37,665 nucleotides of DNA, taken from the NCBI GenBank assembly GCA_018985235.1, contig JADGIG010000028.1, positions 1 to 37,665 on the forward strand, in the 5' to 3' direction. Shown one piece after another: positions 27,399 to 36,460 of the stretch. The notes beneath the pieces were generated by a model, which saw only the letters and a program-made list of their open reading frames with translations, was not told where the DNA came from and searched no databases. The translations under genes were made by a program, and so were the position numbers. Each line of letters opens with the position of its first letter. Position 1 is the stretch's first letter. Source of the stretch: Sanchytrium tribonematis (Eukaryota; Sanchytriomycota; Sanchytriomycetes; Sanchytriales; Sanchytriaceae).

Positions 27399-27755
27399 TT
27401 ATTGAGGTGTGGGAGTTGGTGGCGCTCCATAGTTTTGAAAATTTGAAAAGTCTGGCATTCCATTTGTCTGACTTGTTTGCAATCCTGGAATACTGCTACC
27501 ATACATTCCATTATTATACGGTGTCGTTACAGTATTAGGATTAGCGAAGTTATTGGTGATCCCTGTACCCACACCAGTTCCTACCCTGTTGTTTGGTCTG
27601 TAGTAATACATGGCATAATAATAGCCATCATAAAATCCATACTGATATCCCAATTGGTAGTAATAATAACACTGACTATATTGTGAGCCTCCTAAGCCGG
27701 CTTGTCTTTTTTCCAAAGGCTGTCCAAATAAATTGATTAATAGAAAAGCAATCAT
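27399..27755 (-). CDS. Secreted tyrosine-rich protein with Lys-Arg processing site
   Basis: This protein of 118 residues has a hydrophobic N-terminus (MIAFLLINLFG) as signal peptide. QPLEKR follows, ending in a kexin-type Lys-Arg site, so the mature form would begin with Gln. The next block, about residues 24-52, contains 14 tyrosines, including CYYYYQLGYQYGFYDGYYYAMYYY. The remainder is Gly/Asn/Thr/Pro-rich and probably unstructured. Such composition fits a cell-wall, cyst-wall or adhesive protein, with tyrosine cross-linking possible, or a lineage-specific effector; this is inference. A TATAAATA starts 29 nt before the ATG and an 18-bp-scale palindrome lies beyond. The stop codon lies inside AATAAA. 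Confidence 0.75.
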   Translation of the reverse strand: MIAFLLINLFGQPLEKRQAGLGGSQYSQCYYYYQLGYQYGFYDGYYYAMYYYRPNNRVGTGVGTGITNNFANPNTVTTPYNNGMYGSSIPGLQTSQTNGMPDFSNFQNYGAPPTPTPQ

Positions 27756-28229
27756 TGCTAAGAATTCTCACTCCCATATTTATAGCCAGCTATCTAAACC
27801 ATTGTGGTAAATTACCACATTCAAACCCAACTCTAATCTAAATTCATAGATGAAATACCAATTTTTTTGATTGATAGTTTTCTTGGTAATTGGTACACTA
27901 AAATTCAGGCTTTCATTCAACAAATCTCTAGCACATCCAATATATATTTCTCTCACATTTGCAGACTATTATGCTAAGTGGTGAAAACCTCGATTTTGTC
28001 CAATTCAGAAAGCAGGTATAGTTGTGACCACTCCGCACCCAAAGTGCAGGCAGAGCTCGGTAACTATTTCAGTGGAAAAATATATGTTCAACAGTTGATT
28101 GGGAGATAATTAAATTCTAATTTGTGCGATTGATTGATTAGGAACCAGTGTTCGATCGATTAGCTTGTCGCTGATTTAATTAAAATAAATAGTCAGCAAG
28201 TGTTTTCGAAACAAAACTATTTTGGATCG
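27756..28229. promoter_or_regulatory. 474-bp divergent promoter region between the Tyr-rich and Rsp5 genes
   Basis: No gene is seen. It contains TATAAATA for the minus gene (27784-27777), the perfect palindrome at 27803-27819, and a locally GC-richer stretch at about 28025-28060 with a GCAC/GTGC hairpin. Before the Rsp5 ATG the sequence is AT-rich without a clear TATA box. Confidence 0.5.
27803..27819. promoter_or_regulatory. 17-bp perfect palindrome upstream of the Tyr-rich gene
   Basis: TGTGGTAA-A-TTACCACA has 8-bp arms around a central A. It sits about 20 bp upstream of the TATA element and 48 bp upstream of the ATG of the secreted protein. That is the expected place for a dimeric activator or repressor site. 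Confidence 0.5.
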
Positions 28230-30263
28230 ATGCCCCAAATAACAGTCACAATTATTGCCTGTCATAATATCATTAAAAGAGATTTATTTTCCAATCCGCA
28301 TCCTTTTTGTGTATTGACCATTAATGGAGAACAAACAAACACCACAAAAGTTATTAAAGGCACGCGAAATGCATACTGGAATCAACCATTTACATTCGAC
28401 GTTTCTGAAGGTTTATTGGCAATTCAAGTCTATGATCAAAGAAAATTCAAGTCTGCTGGCCAGGGCTTTCTCGGTAGGGTAGCCTTGGATTTAAGAGAAT
28501 ATCTGCGACAGGATTTGGATGAAATGATAGCTCTTCCACTGAAAACAAACGATTCTCAAATTCCAGTTGAAGGCAAAATAACTATAAATCTTTGTTGTCG
28601 ATCCAACGAAGAGGGAATCCCAACTTCGGAAGATCCTCTTCCTGAAGGTTGGGAAAGGCGAACAGATGCTTTGGGGCGATTTTATTATATCGACCACACT
28701 AATCGGACAACTACTTGGATTCGACCAACCGGTAGGGAAAATGTTGACAACAGGAATAGGTATGACAGACTTTCATTACCAGAAGGTGGTGCATTAGAAA
28801 TTTCTAATAATACAACAGATTCTGTAAATAATCAGCCACTACCAGCTGGTTTTGAGCAAAGATTCACACCCGACGGTCGACCATACTTTGTTGACCACAA
28901 TACTAGAACAACAACTTGGGTAGATCCCAGAAGGCAACAAACTGTCAGACTGAATCAGCAAGTTACGACTACTCAAACATTAGCAGATCTCGGCCCATTG
29001 CCTTCAGGCTGGGAAATGAGACTAACAAAGTTTGGAAGAGTCTATTTTGTTGATCATAATACAAAAACAACTAGCTGGGATGATCCACGACTACCCTCAA
29101 GTGTGGATGAAAGTGTTCCTCAATATAAAAGGGATTTTAGAAGAAAATTGGTATATTTTCGATCTCAGCCTCAATTGCGAACGATGCATGGACAATGTGT
29201 TGTCAAGGTAACCCGTGCAAATATATTTGACGATTCTTATAATGAAATTATGAGGTTGTCACCCAATGAATTAAAGAAAAAATTGCACATCAAATTTGAC
29301 AAAGAAGAAGGATTGGATTTTGGAGGACTTAGTCGAGAGTTTTTCTACTTATTATCGCACGAGATGTTCAATCCGTTTTATGGTTTATTCATGTATTCAG
29401 CTCACGACAATTACACTTTACAGATGAATCCAAATTCTAGTGTCAATCCAGATCATTTAAGTTATTTTCAGTTTATTGGTAGGATAGTCGGTCTTGCCAT
29501 TTTTCACCGGAGATTTCTAGATGCATTTTTTGTAAGACCATTTTACAAAATGATTCTCGACTTGAAGACCAATATTGATGATATGGAAATGATTGATAAT
29601 GATGTATACAAGTCACTTAAATGGACTTTGGAAAATGACATAACAGATGTCCTCGATCTGACATTTAGTACAGAGGAAGAGGAGTTCGGCACTTTAGTCA
29701 CTCACGACCTTAAGGATAATGGAAGGGAAATTCCTGTAAATAATGAAAACAAAGCAGAATATGTCGATTTAATCGTGAATTGGAGAATAAAGAAAAGAGT
29801 TCAAGTTCAATTTGACTCCTTCCTGAAAGGCTTTCACGAATTTATTCCAAAAGATTTAGTATCTGTTTTTGATGAGCGAGAATTAGAAATGCTGATTGGA
29901 GGGATTGCAGAAATAGATCTAAAAGATTGGAAAGAAAATAGCGTATACAAAAATTATTCCGAAAATGATAATCCCGTAAAATGGTTCTGGCAGCTTATGG
30001 AAAAGTGGGATAATGAGCAGCGGGCAAGATTTTTGCAATTTGCAACCGGAACAAGTAGAATACCTGTTAATGGATTTAAAGACTTACAGGGAAGCGATGG
30101 ACCCAGAAAATTTACCTTGGAGAGGACAGATCAAATCACTGCACTTCCCAAAGCACACACTTGTTTCAACAGGATTGATCTTCCCAACTACAAATCTTAC
30201 GAGATCTTAGAGCAGAAACTTACTATGGCGATTGAAGAAACCATTGGTTTTGATCAGGAATAA
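28230..30263 (+). CDS. Rsp5/NEDD4-type HECT E3 ubiquitin ligase (C2-WW-WW-WW-HECT)
   Basis: The protein has 677 residues from the ATG at 28230. A C2 domain occupies about 1-110 ([11 protein letters not shown]..., NPHPFCVL). WW domains lie at about 137-166, 204-233 and 258-287. WW2 has Phe in place of its first Trp (LPAGFEQRF). The HECT domain runs from about 310 to the end, with [19 protein letters not shown]-like sequence, and the catalytic Cys645 in [13 protein letters not shown], 32 residues before the C-terminus. It ends with the conserved EETIGFDQE tail. It attaches ubiquitin to PPxY-containing partners such as membrane transporters and adaptors, controlling endocytosis and sorting. It is shorter than yeast Rsp5 (809), mainly in linkers. 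The TAA is inside a palindromic AATAAATTTATT shared with the convergent MFS gene. Confidence 0.96.
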   Translation: MPQITVTIIACHNIIKRDLFSNPHPFCVLTINGEQTNTTKVIKGTRNAYWNQPFTFDVSEGLLAIQVYDQRKFKSAGQGFLGRVALDLREYLRQDLDEMIALPLKTNDSQIPVEGKITINLCCRSNEEGIPTSEDPLPEGWERRTDALGRFYYIDHTNRTTTWIRPTGRENVDNRNRYDRLSLPEGGALEISNNTTDSVNNQPLPAGFEQRFTPDGRPYFVDHNTRTTTWVDPRRQQTVRLNQQVTTTQTLADLGPLPSGWEMRLTKFGRVYFVDHNTKTTSWDDPRLPSSVDESVPQYKRDFRRKLVYFRSQPQLRTMHGQCVVKVTRANIFDDSYNEIMRLSPNELKKKLHIKFDKEEGLDFGGLSREFFYLLSHEMFNPFYGLFMYSAHDNYTLQMNPNSSVNPDHLSYFQFIGRIVGLAIFHRRFLDAFFVRPFYKMILDLKTNIDDMEMIDNDVYKSLKWTLENDITDVLDLTFSTEEEEFGTLVTHDLKDNGREIPVNNENKAEYVDLIVNWRIKKRVQVQFDSFLKGFHEFIPKDLVSVFDERELEMLIGGIAEIDLKDWKENSVYKNYSENDNPVKWFWQLMEKWDNEQRARFLQFATGTSRIPVNGFKDLQGSDGPRKFTLERTDQITALPKAHTCFNRIDLPNYKSYEILEQKLTMAIEETIGFDQE

Positions 30264-30270
30264 ATTTATT
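30259..30270. terminator. Palindromic poly(A) signal shared by two convergent genes
   Basis: AATAAATTTATT reads as AATAAA on both strands. It contains the stop codon of the Rsp5 gene (30261-30263) and overlaps the first base position of the MFS stop (30270-30272). Both mRNAs would be cleaved inside the neighbouring coding sequence, so their 3' ends should overlap. Confidence 0.6.
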
Positions 30271-31781
30271 TATAATTTAAATGACGCTATAAATCCCAAA
30301 GACAAAATTATAATGACAGAAATAAATGCCACTCTATATCCAGCTGGTTCTGCCAAAGCTTTGGGCCCAATTATGGCTTCCATTAAACTTGTAATGATAG
30401 CTATTCCGATTCCACCACTGAGCTGAATTGAGGTATTAAATATTCCACCGTACAATCCCCTATTTTTAGCCTCTGCTAATTCAAAAGTTTTGATATTCAA
30501 GCCATTAAATACGAATATCAGCCCAGACAGTCCACAAATATAAGCTGTGAAGCTGAACATCCAAAAATTTGAGGAGCTTTCATTAAAAATCAGCAGAAAA
30601 CACGCAAATATTTCAAGTCCTGTTCCAATTAAAACAAATCTTCTAAGGCTAAAAATTTTCATAAGTTTTCCATTAATTAATGTTGCAATAGTAGCACTTA
30701 CACCCAATGTCAAAGAGTACAAACTTGCCTGTAATACGTTTAAACCCAGTATGTTTTGTAGTTGTAATGCACTGAAATACAGGAAGCACATTCTAAATGC
30801 ACCATATGCGAAAGACACAAAAATAACTAATGAAAACTTTTTTGTCCATATATACAGTGGCATTAACGGATGTGGTGCGTAATGTTCCCATATTGGGAAG
30901 GATATTAAGCAAAAAATTGAAACAAAAAAGGGTAATAAAATTTGATAATTTGACCATGGTATCGGTGAGTTGCCTGCACTAATAGAATAGCAGAGCAGAA
31001 CAAAGCCTGTAGAAGCGAGTAATGCACCTGGTACATCTAAATTTGAAATGAAATTGGAGGATTTGGATCCATCGTTTGAATCTATGTCTTTTTCTGGAAT
31101 CACACAATATTTTGGAATCACCAAACATCCGACTAGAAAAATTAGAAAGGTAAATAGGGACATGATGAAAAAAGCCCATTTCCAGCCTATTGCAAATGTT
31201 ATCGCACCACCTAGAATTTGTCCACTAACATTTCCAAGACTGGCTGCAAGGCTATATGCTGTTAGCGCAATTTCTTTGGAAATCCTAGTTCTAGAAGACC
31301 CGAAATTAGTTACAATAAGTGTCAAACTAGCTGGAACTGTAATGGCAGCTCCTAATCCTTTTAATGATCTAAATATAATTAGCTGAAAACTAGTAGCGGA
31401 GAATCCACACAATCCAGTGAATAACGCAAACCATAAAATCCCAAATAGTAAGACATATTTGCAGTTTGTTAAATCAGAGATACGACCCATTAATAATAAG
31501 AATGATGAAAATGCCAATGCATATCCAGATACTATCCATTGCAATTCACTTGGAGTCATATTGAATTCTTTCCGAAGGGTGTCCACCATTAAATTCACAG
31601 AATTTAACCAGAACACATCAAGCGCAAATGCAACACATAAAATTGTAAGCATTAGATATTCTATCGATTTTGGTATGAGGTTTTCAGAACTTGAATCTGA
31701 TGTTACGATTTTCGGACTTTCGAGTAATTCTGACTTGACATGTTTCAATTCGACTTCTTCGTTCATTGAATTGCTTTCCAT
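30270..31781 (-). CDS. MFS transporter, DHA2-type (14 membrane helices)
   Basis: The 503 residues begin with a polar cytosolic N-terminus (about 1-38), followed by hydrophobic segments consistent with 14 helices. The motif LLMGRISDLTNCKYVLL fits MFS motif A between helices 2 and 3, and SLGNVSGQILGGAI fits the motif C region typical of drug:proton antiporters of the DHA2 class. The closing helices include LYGGIFNTSIQLSGGIGIAIITS. It probably exports toxic compounds or basic amino acids, with the substrate not predictable. The start is the ATG at 31781. The gene converges on the Rsp5 gene with only 6 bp between stop codons. Confidence 0.9.
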   Translation of the reverse strand: MESNSMNEEVELKHVKSELLESPKIVTSDSSSENLIPKSIEYLMLTILCVAFALDVFWLNSVNLMVDTLRKEFNMTPSELQWIVSGYALAFSSFLLLMGRISDLTNCKYVLLFGILWFALFTGLCGFSATSFQLIIFRSLKGLGAAITVPASLTLIVTNFGSSRTRISKEIALTAYSLAASLGNVSGQILGGAITFAIGWKWAFFIMSLFTFLIFLVGCLVIPKYCVIPEKDIDSNDGSKSSNFISNLDVPGALLASTGFVLLCYSISAGNSPIPWSNYQILLPFFVSIFCLISFPIWEHYAPHPLMPLYIWTKKFSLVIFVSFAYGAFRMCFLYFSALQLQNILGLNVLQASLYSLTLGVSATIATLINGKLMKIFSLRRFVLIGTGLEIFACFLLIFNESSSNFWMFSFTAYICGLSGLIFVFNGLNIKTFELAEAKNRGLYGGIFNTSIQLSGGIGIAIITSLMEAIIGPKALAEPAGYRVAFISVIIILSLGFIASFKL

Positions 31782-31943
31782 CCTTGAGTTTCAACTTTTA
31801 TTTTTCAATTCGTTAATTACCTTAGGGCCTAATCAATTAGAACATCATTAATCATTTATTCATACTACTTATCCAAAATTCCTCAAATTGGGAATCTGTT
31901 CCAATAACTATAAACCGGAAAGTAATTTGACAAGAAAAATAGT

Positions 31944-32483
31944 TTATTCTTCAGATTTCTTTTGCTTCTTCTTTGCAACACGACCAGGTTTGCCACCAGA
32001 AAGTGAAGAGTTGAGAGCTAAGTCAATCTCTTTTTGTGATTCGACTCTAACCATAAAAGAAGCAACATCTACCAATTGTTTTCCGACTCTAATATGTTTC
32101 TGTTTGATAAGAACACGGGCATGATGGACGCTTTTTGCTAAACCCAATTTATATACTTGAGTTTGAAGTCTTCTTTCTAAAAAATCTTCAACTTTTAATC
32201 CTAAAACGTAATCAAGCTTCTTCTTTGTCTCGTCAAGAACACCTAGTCTGATTAGTCTTCTAATTAGTGCATTACCCTCAAATAATCTTTTAGGGTCTTT
32301 TGGTGGTAAAGTTAATAATTCACGAGCAGCTCTTCGAATGTGTGACAACATAAATCCAATTCTCCAGATTTCTTTCTTGTTCTTTAGTCCATATTCTCCA
32401 CATAATTTTAATTCGTGATCCATACGGTCTTTTTCATAAGGTCTTCTTGGTACACGATATACCTTGGAATGATTTGGTCGCAT
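31944..32483 (-). CDS. Ribosomal protein uS4 (RPS9)
   Basis: I chose the ATG at 32483, giving 179 residues, because [18 protein letters not shown] aligns with the normal eukaryotic N-terminus. An in-frame ATG at 32582 would add 33 residues with no counterpart. The rest is typical: [35 protein letters not shown], and the S4 RNA-binding segment [27 protein letters not shown], ending [12 protein letters not shown]. It is a component of the 40S subunit. It is divergent from uL22 across 146 bp, which contain a CACGTG box at 32522-32527. The stop is inside AATAAA. Confidence 0.96.
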   Translation of the reverse strand: MRPNHSKVYRVPRRPYEKDRMDHELKLCGEYGLKNKKEIWRIGFMLSHIRRAARELLTLPPKDPKRLFEGNALIRRLIRLGVLDETKKKLDYVLGLKVEDFLERRLQTQVYKLGLAKSVHHARVLIKQKHIRVGKQLVDVASFMVRVESQKEIDLALNSSLSGGKPGRVAKKKQKKSEE

Positions 32484-32629
32484 ATTTACATGGAATTTTC
32501 GCAAAGACAATAATTTTTCAACACGTGAAAATTTCAACACCCCTTTTCGGCATTTTGGCTCATTATCTGATTGGATAAGCATTGAGAAAATATTTCGTTA
32601 TAACATTTGGGACCACTTATAAATATCCA

Positions 32630-33196
32630 ATGGCAGGAATTAAGTATGGTAGAACACCAGATAATATCGAGAAGTCGGTCAAAGCAAAAGCTTCCAATAT
32701 CAGAGTATCTTACAAAAACACATTCGAAACTGCAAATGCGTTGAAAGGTATGAAATTAAAAAAGGCAGTCTATTATTTGAATGATGTCAAAGCTCATAAA
32801 AGATGTATTCCTTTTAGACAATTTAATCGCGGAGTAGGAAGAACTCCACAATGTAAAGAATGGAAGCACACTCAAGGTAGATGGCCGGAAAAGAGTTGTG
32901 ACTTTTTATTGAGTGTTTTGAAGAATTTGGAAAGCAACGCAGAAAAAAAAGGATTAAATGTTGATTCTTTAGTAGTTAATCATGTTAGTGTGAATCAAGC
33001 TGCAAAAATGAGACGAAGAACATACCGTGCTCATGGTAGAATTAACGCTTATTTGAGTAGTCCATCTCATTTAGAAATTATTGCAACTGAAGAGGAATCT
33101 TTGGTACCTAAGTCGTCTGCTGAACCAAAGAAACCTAAACTCACACAACAACAAATCGGAAAAGCTTTACATCGTAGAAAATACAGCAAGAAATAA
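32630..33196 (+). CDS. Ribosomal protein uL22 (RPL17)
   Basis: The protein has 188 residues from the ATG at 32630. It has the expected core: [70 protein letters not shown], and the conserved loop [21 protein letters not shown] lining the exit tunnel. The tail is short and basic. It is part of the 60S subunit. A TATAAATA motif lies only 12 nt before the ATG, closer than in the other genes. It shares its promoter region with uS4, which would help balanced output. TAA lies in AATAAA. Confidence 0.97.
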   Translation: MAGIKYGRTPDNIEKSVKAKASNIRVSYKNTFETANALKGMKLKKAVYYLNDVKAHKRCIPFRQFNRGVGRTPQCKEWKHTQGRWPEKSCDFLLSVLKNLESNAEKKGLNVDSLVVNHVSVNQAAKMRRRTYRAHGRINAYLSSPSHLEIIATEEESLVPKSSAEPKKPKLTQQQIGKALHRRKYSKK

Positions 33197-33293
33197 ATCT
33201 GTCTTTACTTCCATATTATACGTTGTTTGTACGACACATGTACAATCTGTACCAAATAAAACATGATTCATTACATCTGAAAATAGACTAAAT

Positions 33294-33671
33294 TTATTTG
33301 TTAGAAGAAGTGAATTTGGTAACAGCTTTAGTTCCTTCAGATACAGCATGTTTAGCCAATTCACCAGGTAAAATTAAACGAACAGATGTTTGTACTTCTC
33401 TAGATGTGATCGTGGATTTTTTGTTATAGGCTGCTAATTTAGAGGCTTCGTTTGCAATTCTCTCAAAGATATCACCGACAAAAGAATTCATAATTCCCAT
33501 AGCTTTGTTTGAAATACCGGTATCTGGATGTACTTGTTTCAAAACCTTGTAAATGTAGGTGGAATAAGTCTCTTTTCTAACCTTACGTCTTTTAGCTGGT
33601 CCATCAGATGTTTTCTTTGCTGCTTTTGCTGGAGCTTTACCTGCTGGTTTCTTTTCTGCCTTTGGTGCCAT
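33294..33671 (-). CDS. Histone H2B
   Basis: The 125 residues start with a Lys/Ala-rich N-terminal tail, [18 protein letters not shown], ending in the [10 protein letters not shown] segment. The histone fold then runs [27 protein letters not shown], then [53 protein letters not shown]. The lysine in AVTKF is the usual ubiquitination position (K120/K123 type). TATAAA lies 32 nt before the ATG. It shares a symmetric CCAAT promoter with H2A. The stop is embedded in AATAAA, so the mRNA is expected to be polyadenylated. Confidence 0.98.
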   Translation of the reverse strand: MAPKAEKKPAGKAPAKAAKKTSDGPAKRRKVRKETYSTYIYKVLKQVHPDTGISNKAMGIMNSFVGDIFERIANEASKLAAYNKKSTITSREVQTSVRLILPGELAKHAVSEGTKAVTKFTSSNK

Positions 33672-34004
33672 TTGTACCGAACGAGGGACTTGAAGATTTT
33701 ATATCAAAATTCTTGCTCGATGATTGGTTTAAAAGTCAAAAAGTAAGCGTCATTTTTGATTGGCCGAAAAAAAATTGTTTGAAAAATTCAATTAAACATA
33801 AAGCTTTTTACCATTTAATGTCACAAAATTGATATCCCCACTAGAAAATAAAGATCATATTTTGCAAACATTTTAGTTTGATTGGTTTAATTGGATCACG
33901 TTATTCATTGCACCAATCAAAAAAGTCGCTTTGTTTTTGACTTTTAAACCAATCAATTGTCCACATTGTCGTTTATAAACGAGCTACCCTCATATAGTTA
34001 TAAC
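33672..34004. promoter_or_regulatory. Bidirectional H2A/H2B promoter with long inverted repeat and four CCAAT boxes
   Basis: The 42-bp segment at 33723-33764 and the reverse complement of 33913-33954 agree at 38 of 42 positions. The outer 21 bases (33723-33743 and 33934-33954) are a perfect match. Each arm begins and ends with a GATTGG/CCAATC box, giving four CCAAT boxes, and contains an AAGCG core. TATA elements lie outside the arms on both sides: 33698-33703 for H2B and 33974-33979 for H2A. The arms are thus equally placed for both genes (about 20 bp from each TATA), as expected for balanced, S-phase histone expression. Confidence 0.85.
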
Positions 34005-34418
34005 ATGGCAGGTGCAGGTAAAGGTGGTAAAAAAGAAGCAGCAGGTGGTAAAACAAAATCAAGATCCTCAAAGGCAGGATTACAATTTCCAGTTGGCCGT
34101 ATTCATAGATTATTGAGAAAGGGAAACTACGCACAACGTATTGGTGCAGGCGCTCCCGTTTATTTGGCTGCTGTATTGGAATATTTAAGTGCTGAAATCT
34201 TGGAATTGGCAGGTAATGCAGCTAGAGATAACAAGAAAACCAGAATTATTCCAAGACATTTACAATTAGCCATAAGAAATGACGAAGAACTTAACAAACT
34301 CCTCGGAAATGTGACTATTGCCCAAGGTGGTGTATTGCCAAATATTCATGCTGTTCTTCTGCCTAAGAAAGTCAAGGGTGCTGGAAAAGGACCTGCTGAT
34401 GAAAGCCAAGAATATTAA
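34005..34418 (+). CDS. Histone H2A of the H2A.X type (C-terminal SQEY)
   Basis: The protein has 137 residues from the ATG at 34005. After a short tail ([15 protein letters not shown]), the histone fold begins with [57 protein letters not shown] in several conserved blocks, and ends with [10 protein letters not shown]. The C-terminus is ADESQEY. S-Q-E-aromatic is the site that ATM/ATR-family kinases phosphorylate at DNA breaks. As in yeasts, the main H2A may double as H2A.X. TATAAA lies 31 nt before the ATG. It is divergently paired with H2B. Confidence 0.98.
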   Translation: MAGAGKGGKKEAAGGKTKSRSSKAGLQFPVGRIHRLLRKGNYAQRIGAGAPVYLAAVLEYLSAEILELAGNAARDNKKTRIIPRHLQLAIRNDEELNKLLGNVTIAQGGVLPNIHAVLLPKKVKGAGKGPADESQEY

Positions 34419-34437
34419 TTAAATTCAGTTTATTATT

Positions 34438-35130
34438 TTACATAAAATCATCTTCTATAAATCCATCTTTGTTGCTAATTGCGGCATTTTCGTCGAACAT
34501 ATCAACGTAAGCCATTTCTTTCTCAACTTTCTTTTTCAAACTAGCATCTTTTTGATTCTTAATAGATTCTTTATACTCTTTATAGCTGTTCGAAATGGAA
34601 GTGTGATATTCAACTTTGGTTTTTTTAAAATCTTCCTCATTTTTTTCAACCTTGGTTTTAGTGAGTTTCTTCAATAGCTGCCCATCCCGCTCTATGCGAA
34701 CTCGTTTAACAAGGTTATCTTTCATAAAGCTCACTGTACCAGTATCCATTCCTCTTGTTTTCTTCAGATTCCAGCAAGGAGTGTAAATAATATCCACTGC
34801 ATCTTCTTTGCTGCCCTTGATAGAATTTCCCTTCACAATCTGTCCGCAATCAAGCAAAACTTGCTCGGGTATTGTAATGCTCTTGAAAACTTTTTCCATT
34901 TCTTTAAATGGCAAGGTTTTAAAATTCTTGTATTGTGCGAAATGATTTTGTAATATTTCCGTTATTTTTAATTTGAATTCCTCGCTTCTTAGATACACAT
35001 GCGCGGAAGAAAGATGGTCAACATGGAACCATATATCGTATTCGCAACAATGCTGAATCAAAATTTCATTTTCAAACTTGTCTCTACCCATATACACCAT
35101 ATCTTTTTCAAGTTGAAAATAAAAAACCAT
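34438..35130 (-). CDS. CCDC25-like protein (NFACT-R domain)
   Basis: These 230 residues match CCDC25: MVFYFQLEKDMVYMGRDKFENE at the start, then DIWFHVDHLSSAHVYLR and LLDCGQIVKGNSIKGSK, followed by YTPCWNLKKT..MDTG. A Lys/Glu-rich coiled coil follows, and the acidic end GFIEDDFM resembles the human SDEFM end. NFACT-R is an RNA-binding domain found in ribosome quality control proteins, and the fungal relative is Jlp-type. Between HVYLR and IPEQVLLDC there is an insertion of about 25-27 residues with no GT-AG intron to explain it. The stop is 19 bp from the H2A stop (convergent). Confidence 0.9.
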   Translation of the reverse strand: MVFYFQLEKDMVYMGRDKFENEILIQHCCEYDIWFHVDHLSSAHVYLRSEEFKLKITEILQNHFAQYKNFKTLPFKEMEKVFKSITIPEQVLLDCGQIVKGNSIKGSKEDAVDIIYTPCWNLKKTRGMDTGTVSFMKDNLVKRVRIERDGQLLKKLTKTKVEKNEEDFKKTKVEYHTSISNSYKEYKESIKNQKDASLKKKVEKEMAYVDMFDENAAISNKDGFIEDDFM

Positions 35131-35162
35131 TTGTTTTACCCGTTAACAAAATTATAAATTTA

Positions 35163-36257
35163 TTAAATAAAAGATCTGTACGATCCGTAATCTGACTTCT
35201 TGATTGAGTCTTTATTTTTGTTGACGTTTGACTTTCTTAATTTTAACGGCTTGTGTTTGTCTTTATATTCTACATGTTCATCAGTGCGTATCTCGATAAC
35301 GACTTGCTTCGAACTTGTATTTTCTTTCTTTTCCTTAACTTTTTTTGGTTTAATGTAGCCAGATGCTTTAACCAGTACATCTAATGCTTCATTAATTTCA
35401 ATCTCGTCCAATGTTGGAAATTCTCCGACATTGCAATTCCATTTCTGTGCAAAACCAATGACACCTTCTACATCCCTATCATAGTACATTTCTGCGTTCT
35501 CATGACTTGTGCTAACCATTTGAGGAAAATCAATCAAATATACCTTTTCATCATCATCAATCATCAAATTATATACATTCAAGTCGCCATGGATGAGACC
35601 GAATTCAGCCAGCTGTATCACAATTGATTTCATTTGGTCAAAAACATGTTGACTATCCAAAAATTGTCTTATTTGAGTGATTGGATATCCATTAATGGGT
35701 GACATGACTACCATGTGTCTATTGTGCCATATAGGCTCCGGTACAGGTAGCCGTTTATGTAAAATTGACATGAACGAAAATTCTTTTTCTGCTGATAATC
35801 TTGACAATAATAGCCATGAAGCATTATTTCTATTACCCATGTAGTCTCGATTGTTTTTCACCGTCCTAAAAGAAGTTCTACCAAGTCTATGTATTTTTAT
35901 AACCACATCTCTAGGACCTTCTTCTGTATCCATTGATCCAAGATATACATCACTTTCTTTACCAACCCCCAATTGTTTTCCTATTCCTAAAAGTCCTCTT
36001 TTCTCTAAAGTAAATAGTGCCATGTAATCATATCCCCCATATCCAAGTCTGTATCCACAAGTCTTTGCATTGTTTTCATAAGAAATTAATTTCCAATTCA
36101 TTAGTTGTTTCAATTCATTGTACACCGGTTTCTTGTATACGGCGGAGAGTAGATCAATAGGGATGTACTCGTGATTCTTGCATAGAATTTCCATACATTG
36201 GAGTAACCTCATTTGATCTGATGTCATTTGTGATAAATGAAGCGGGTTTAATCTCAT
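35163..36257 (-). CDS. RIO2 atypical protein kinase
   Basis: These 364 residues have the RIO2-specific N-terminal winged helix (about 1-80, with GYRLGYGGYDYMAL), then the kinase: GVGKESDVY nucleotide loop (97-105), Lys121 in VIKIHR and hinge MSPINGYP. Catalytic HGDLN has Asp225, and the metal-binding IDFPQ has Asp243. RIO2 commonly has HGDFNEFN, here HGDLNVYN, a conservative change. It is needed for late 40S maturation (20S to 18S rRNA). The C-terminal tail is shorter than in yeast Rio2 (about 425) but still basic. It is 32 bp upstream of the CCDC25-like gene on the same strand. Confidence 0.96.
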   Translation of the reverse strand: MRLNPLHLSQMTSDQMRLLQCMEILCKNHEYIPIDLLSAVYKKPVYNELKQLMNWKLISYENNAKTCGYRLGYGGYDYMALFTLEKRGLLGIGKQLGVGKESDVYLGSMDTEEGPRDVVIKIHRLGRTSFRTVKNNRDYMGNRNNASWLLLSRLSAEKEFSFMSILHKRLPVPEPIWHNRHMVVMSPINGYPITQIRQFLDSQHVFDQMKSIVIQLAEFGLIHGDLNVYNLMIDDDEKVYLIDFPQMVSTSHENAEMYYDRDVEGVIGFAQKWNCNVGEFPTLDEIEINEALDVLVKASGYIKPKKVKEKKENTSSKQVVIEIRTDEHVEYKDKHKPLKLRKSNVNKNKDSIKKSDYGSYRSFI

Positions 36258-36460
36258 GGAGAATGTTTAAAAGGAGATTATAGAAATTCTTTATTCTTCA
36301 TATTTTAGCGTGAATTGGATGACTTTTCAGACCTAAATTCAAAGAATTTCAAAAATCAAATAAGCAATTTTCAGTATATTAAATGTGACAAATGCTAATT
36401 GGTTTATCTCGGAAATTTTTCCTAAATGTTACTATAAGAAAGTTCTGTTGAAGAATCGAT

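Noticed and set aside
30547-31851. Several open frames antisense to the MFS gene
   Set aside because: They are shadows of a clear 14-helix transporter and show no motif of their own.
32484-32582. Upstream ATG at 32582 for ribosomal protein uS4
   Set aside because: The 33 added residues have no match to uS4 N-termini, and the ATG at 32483 gives the normal start.
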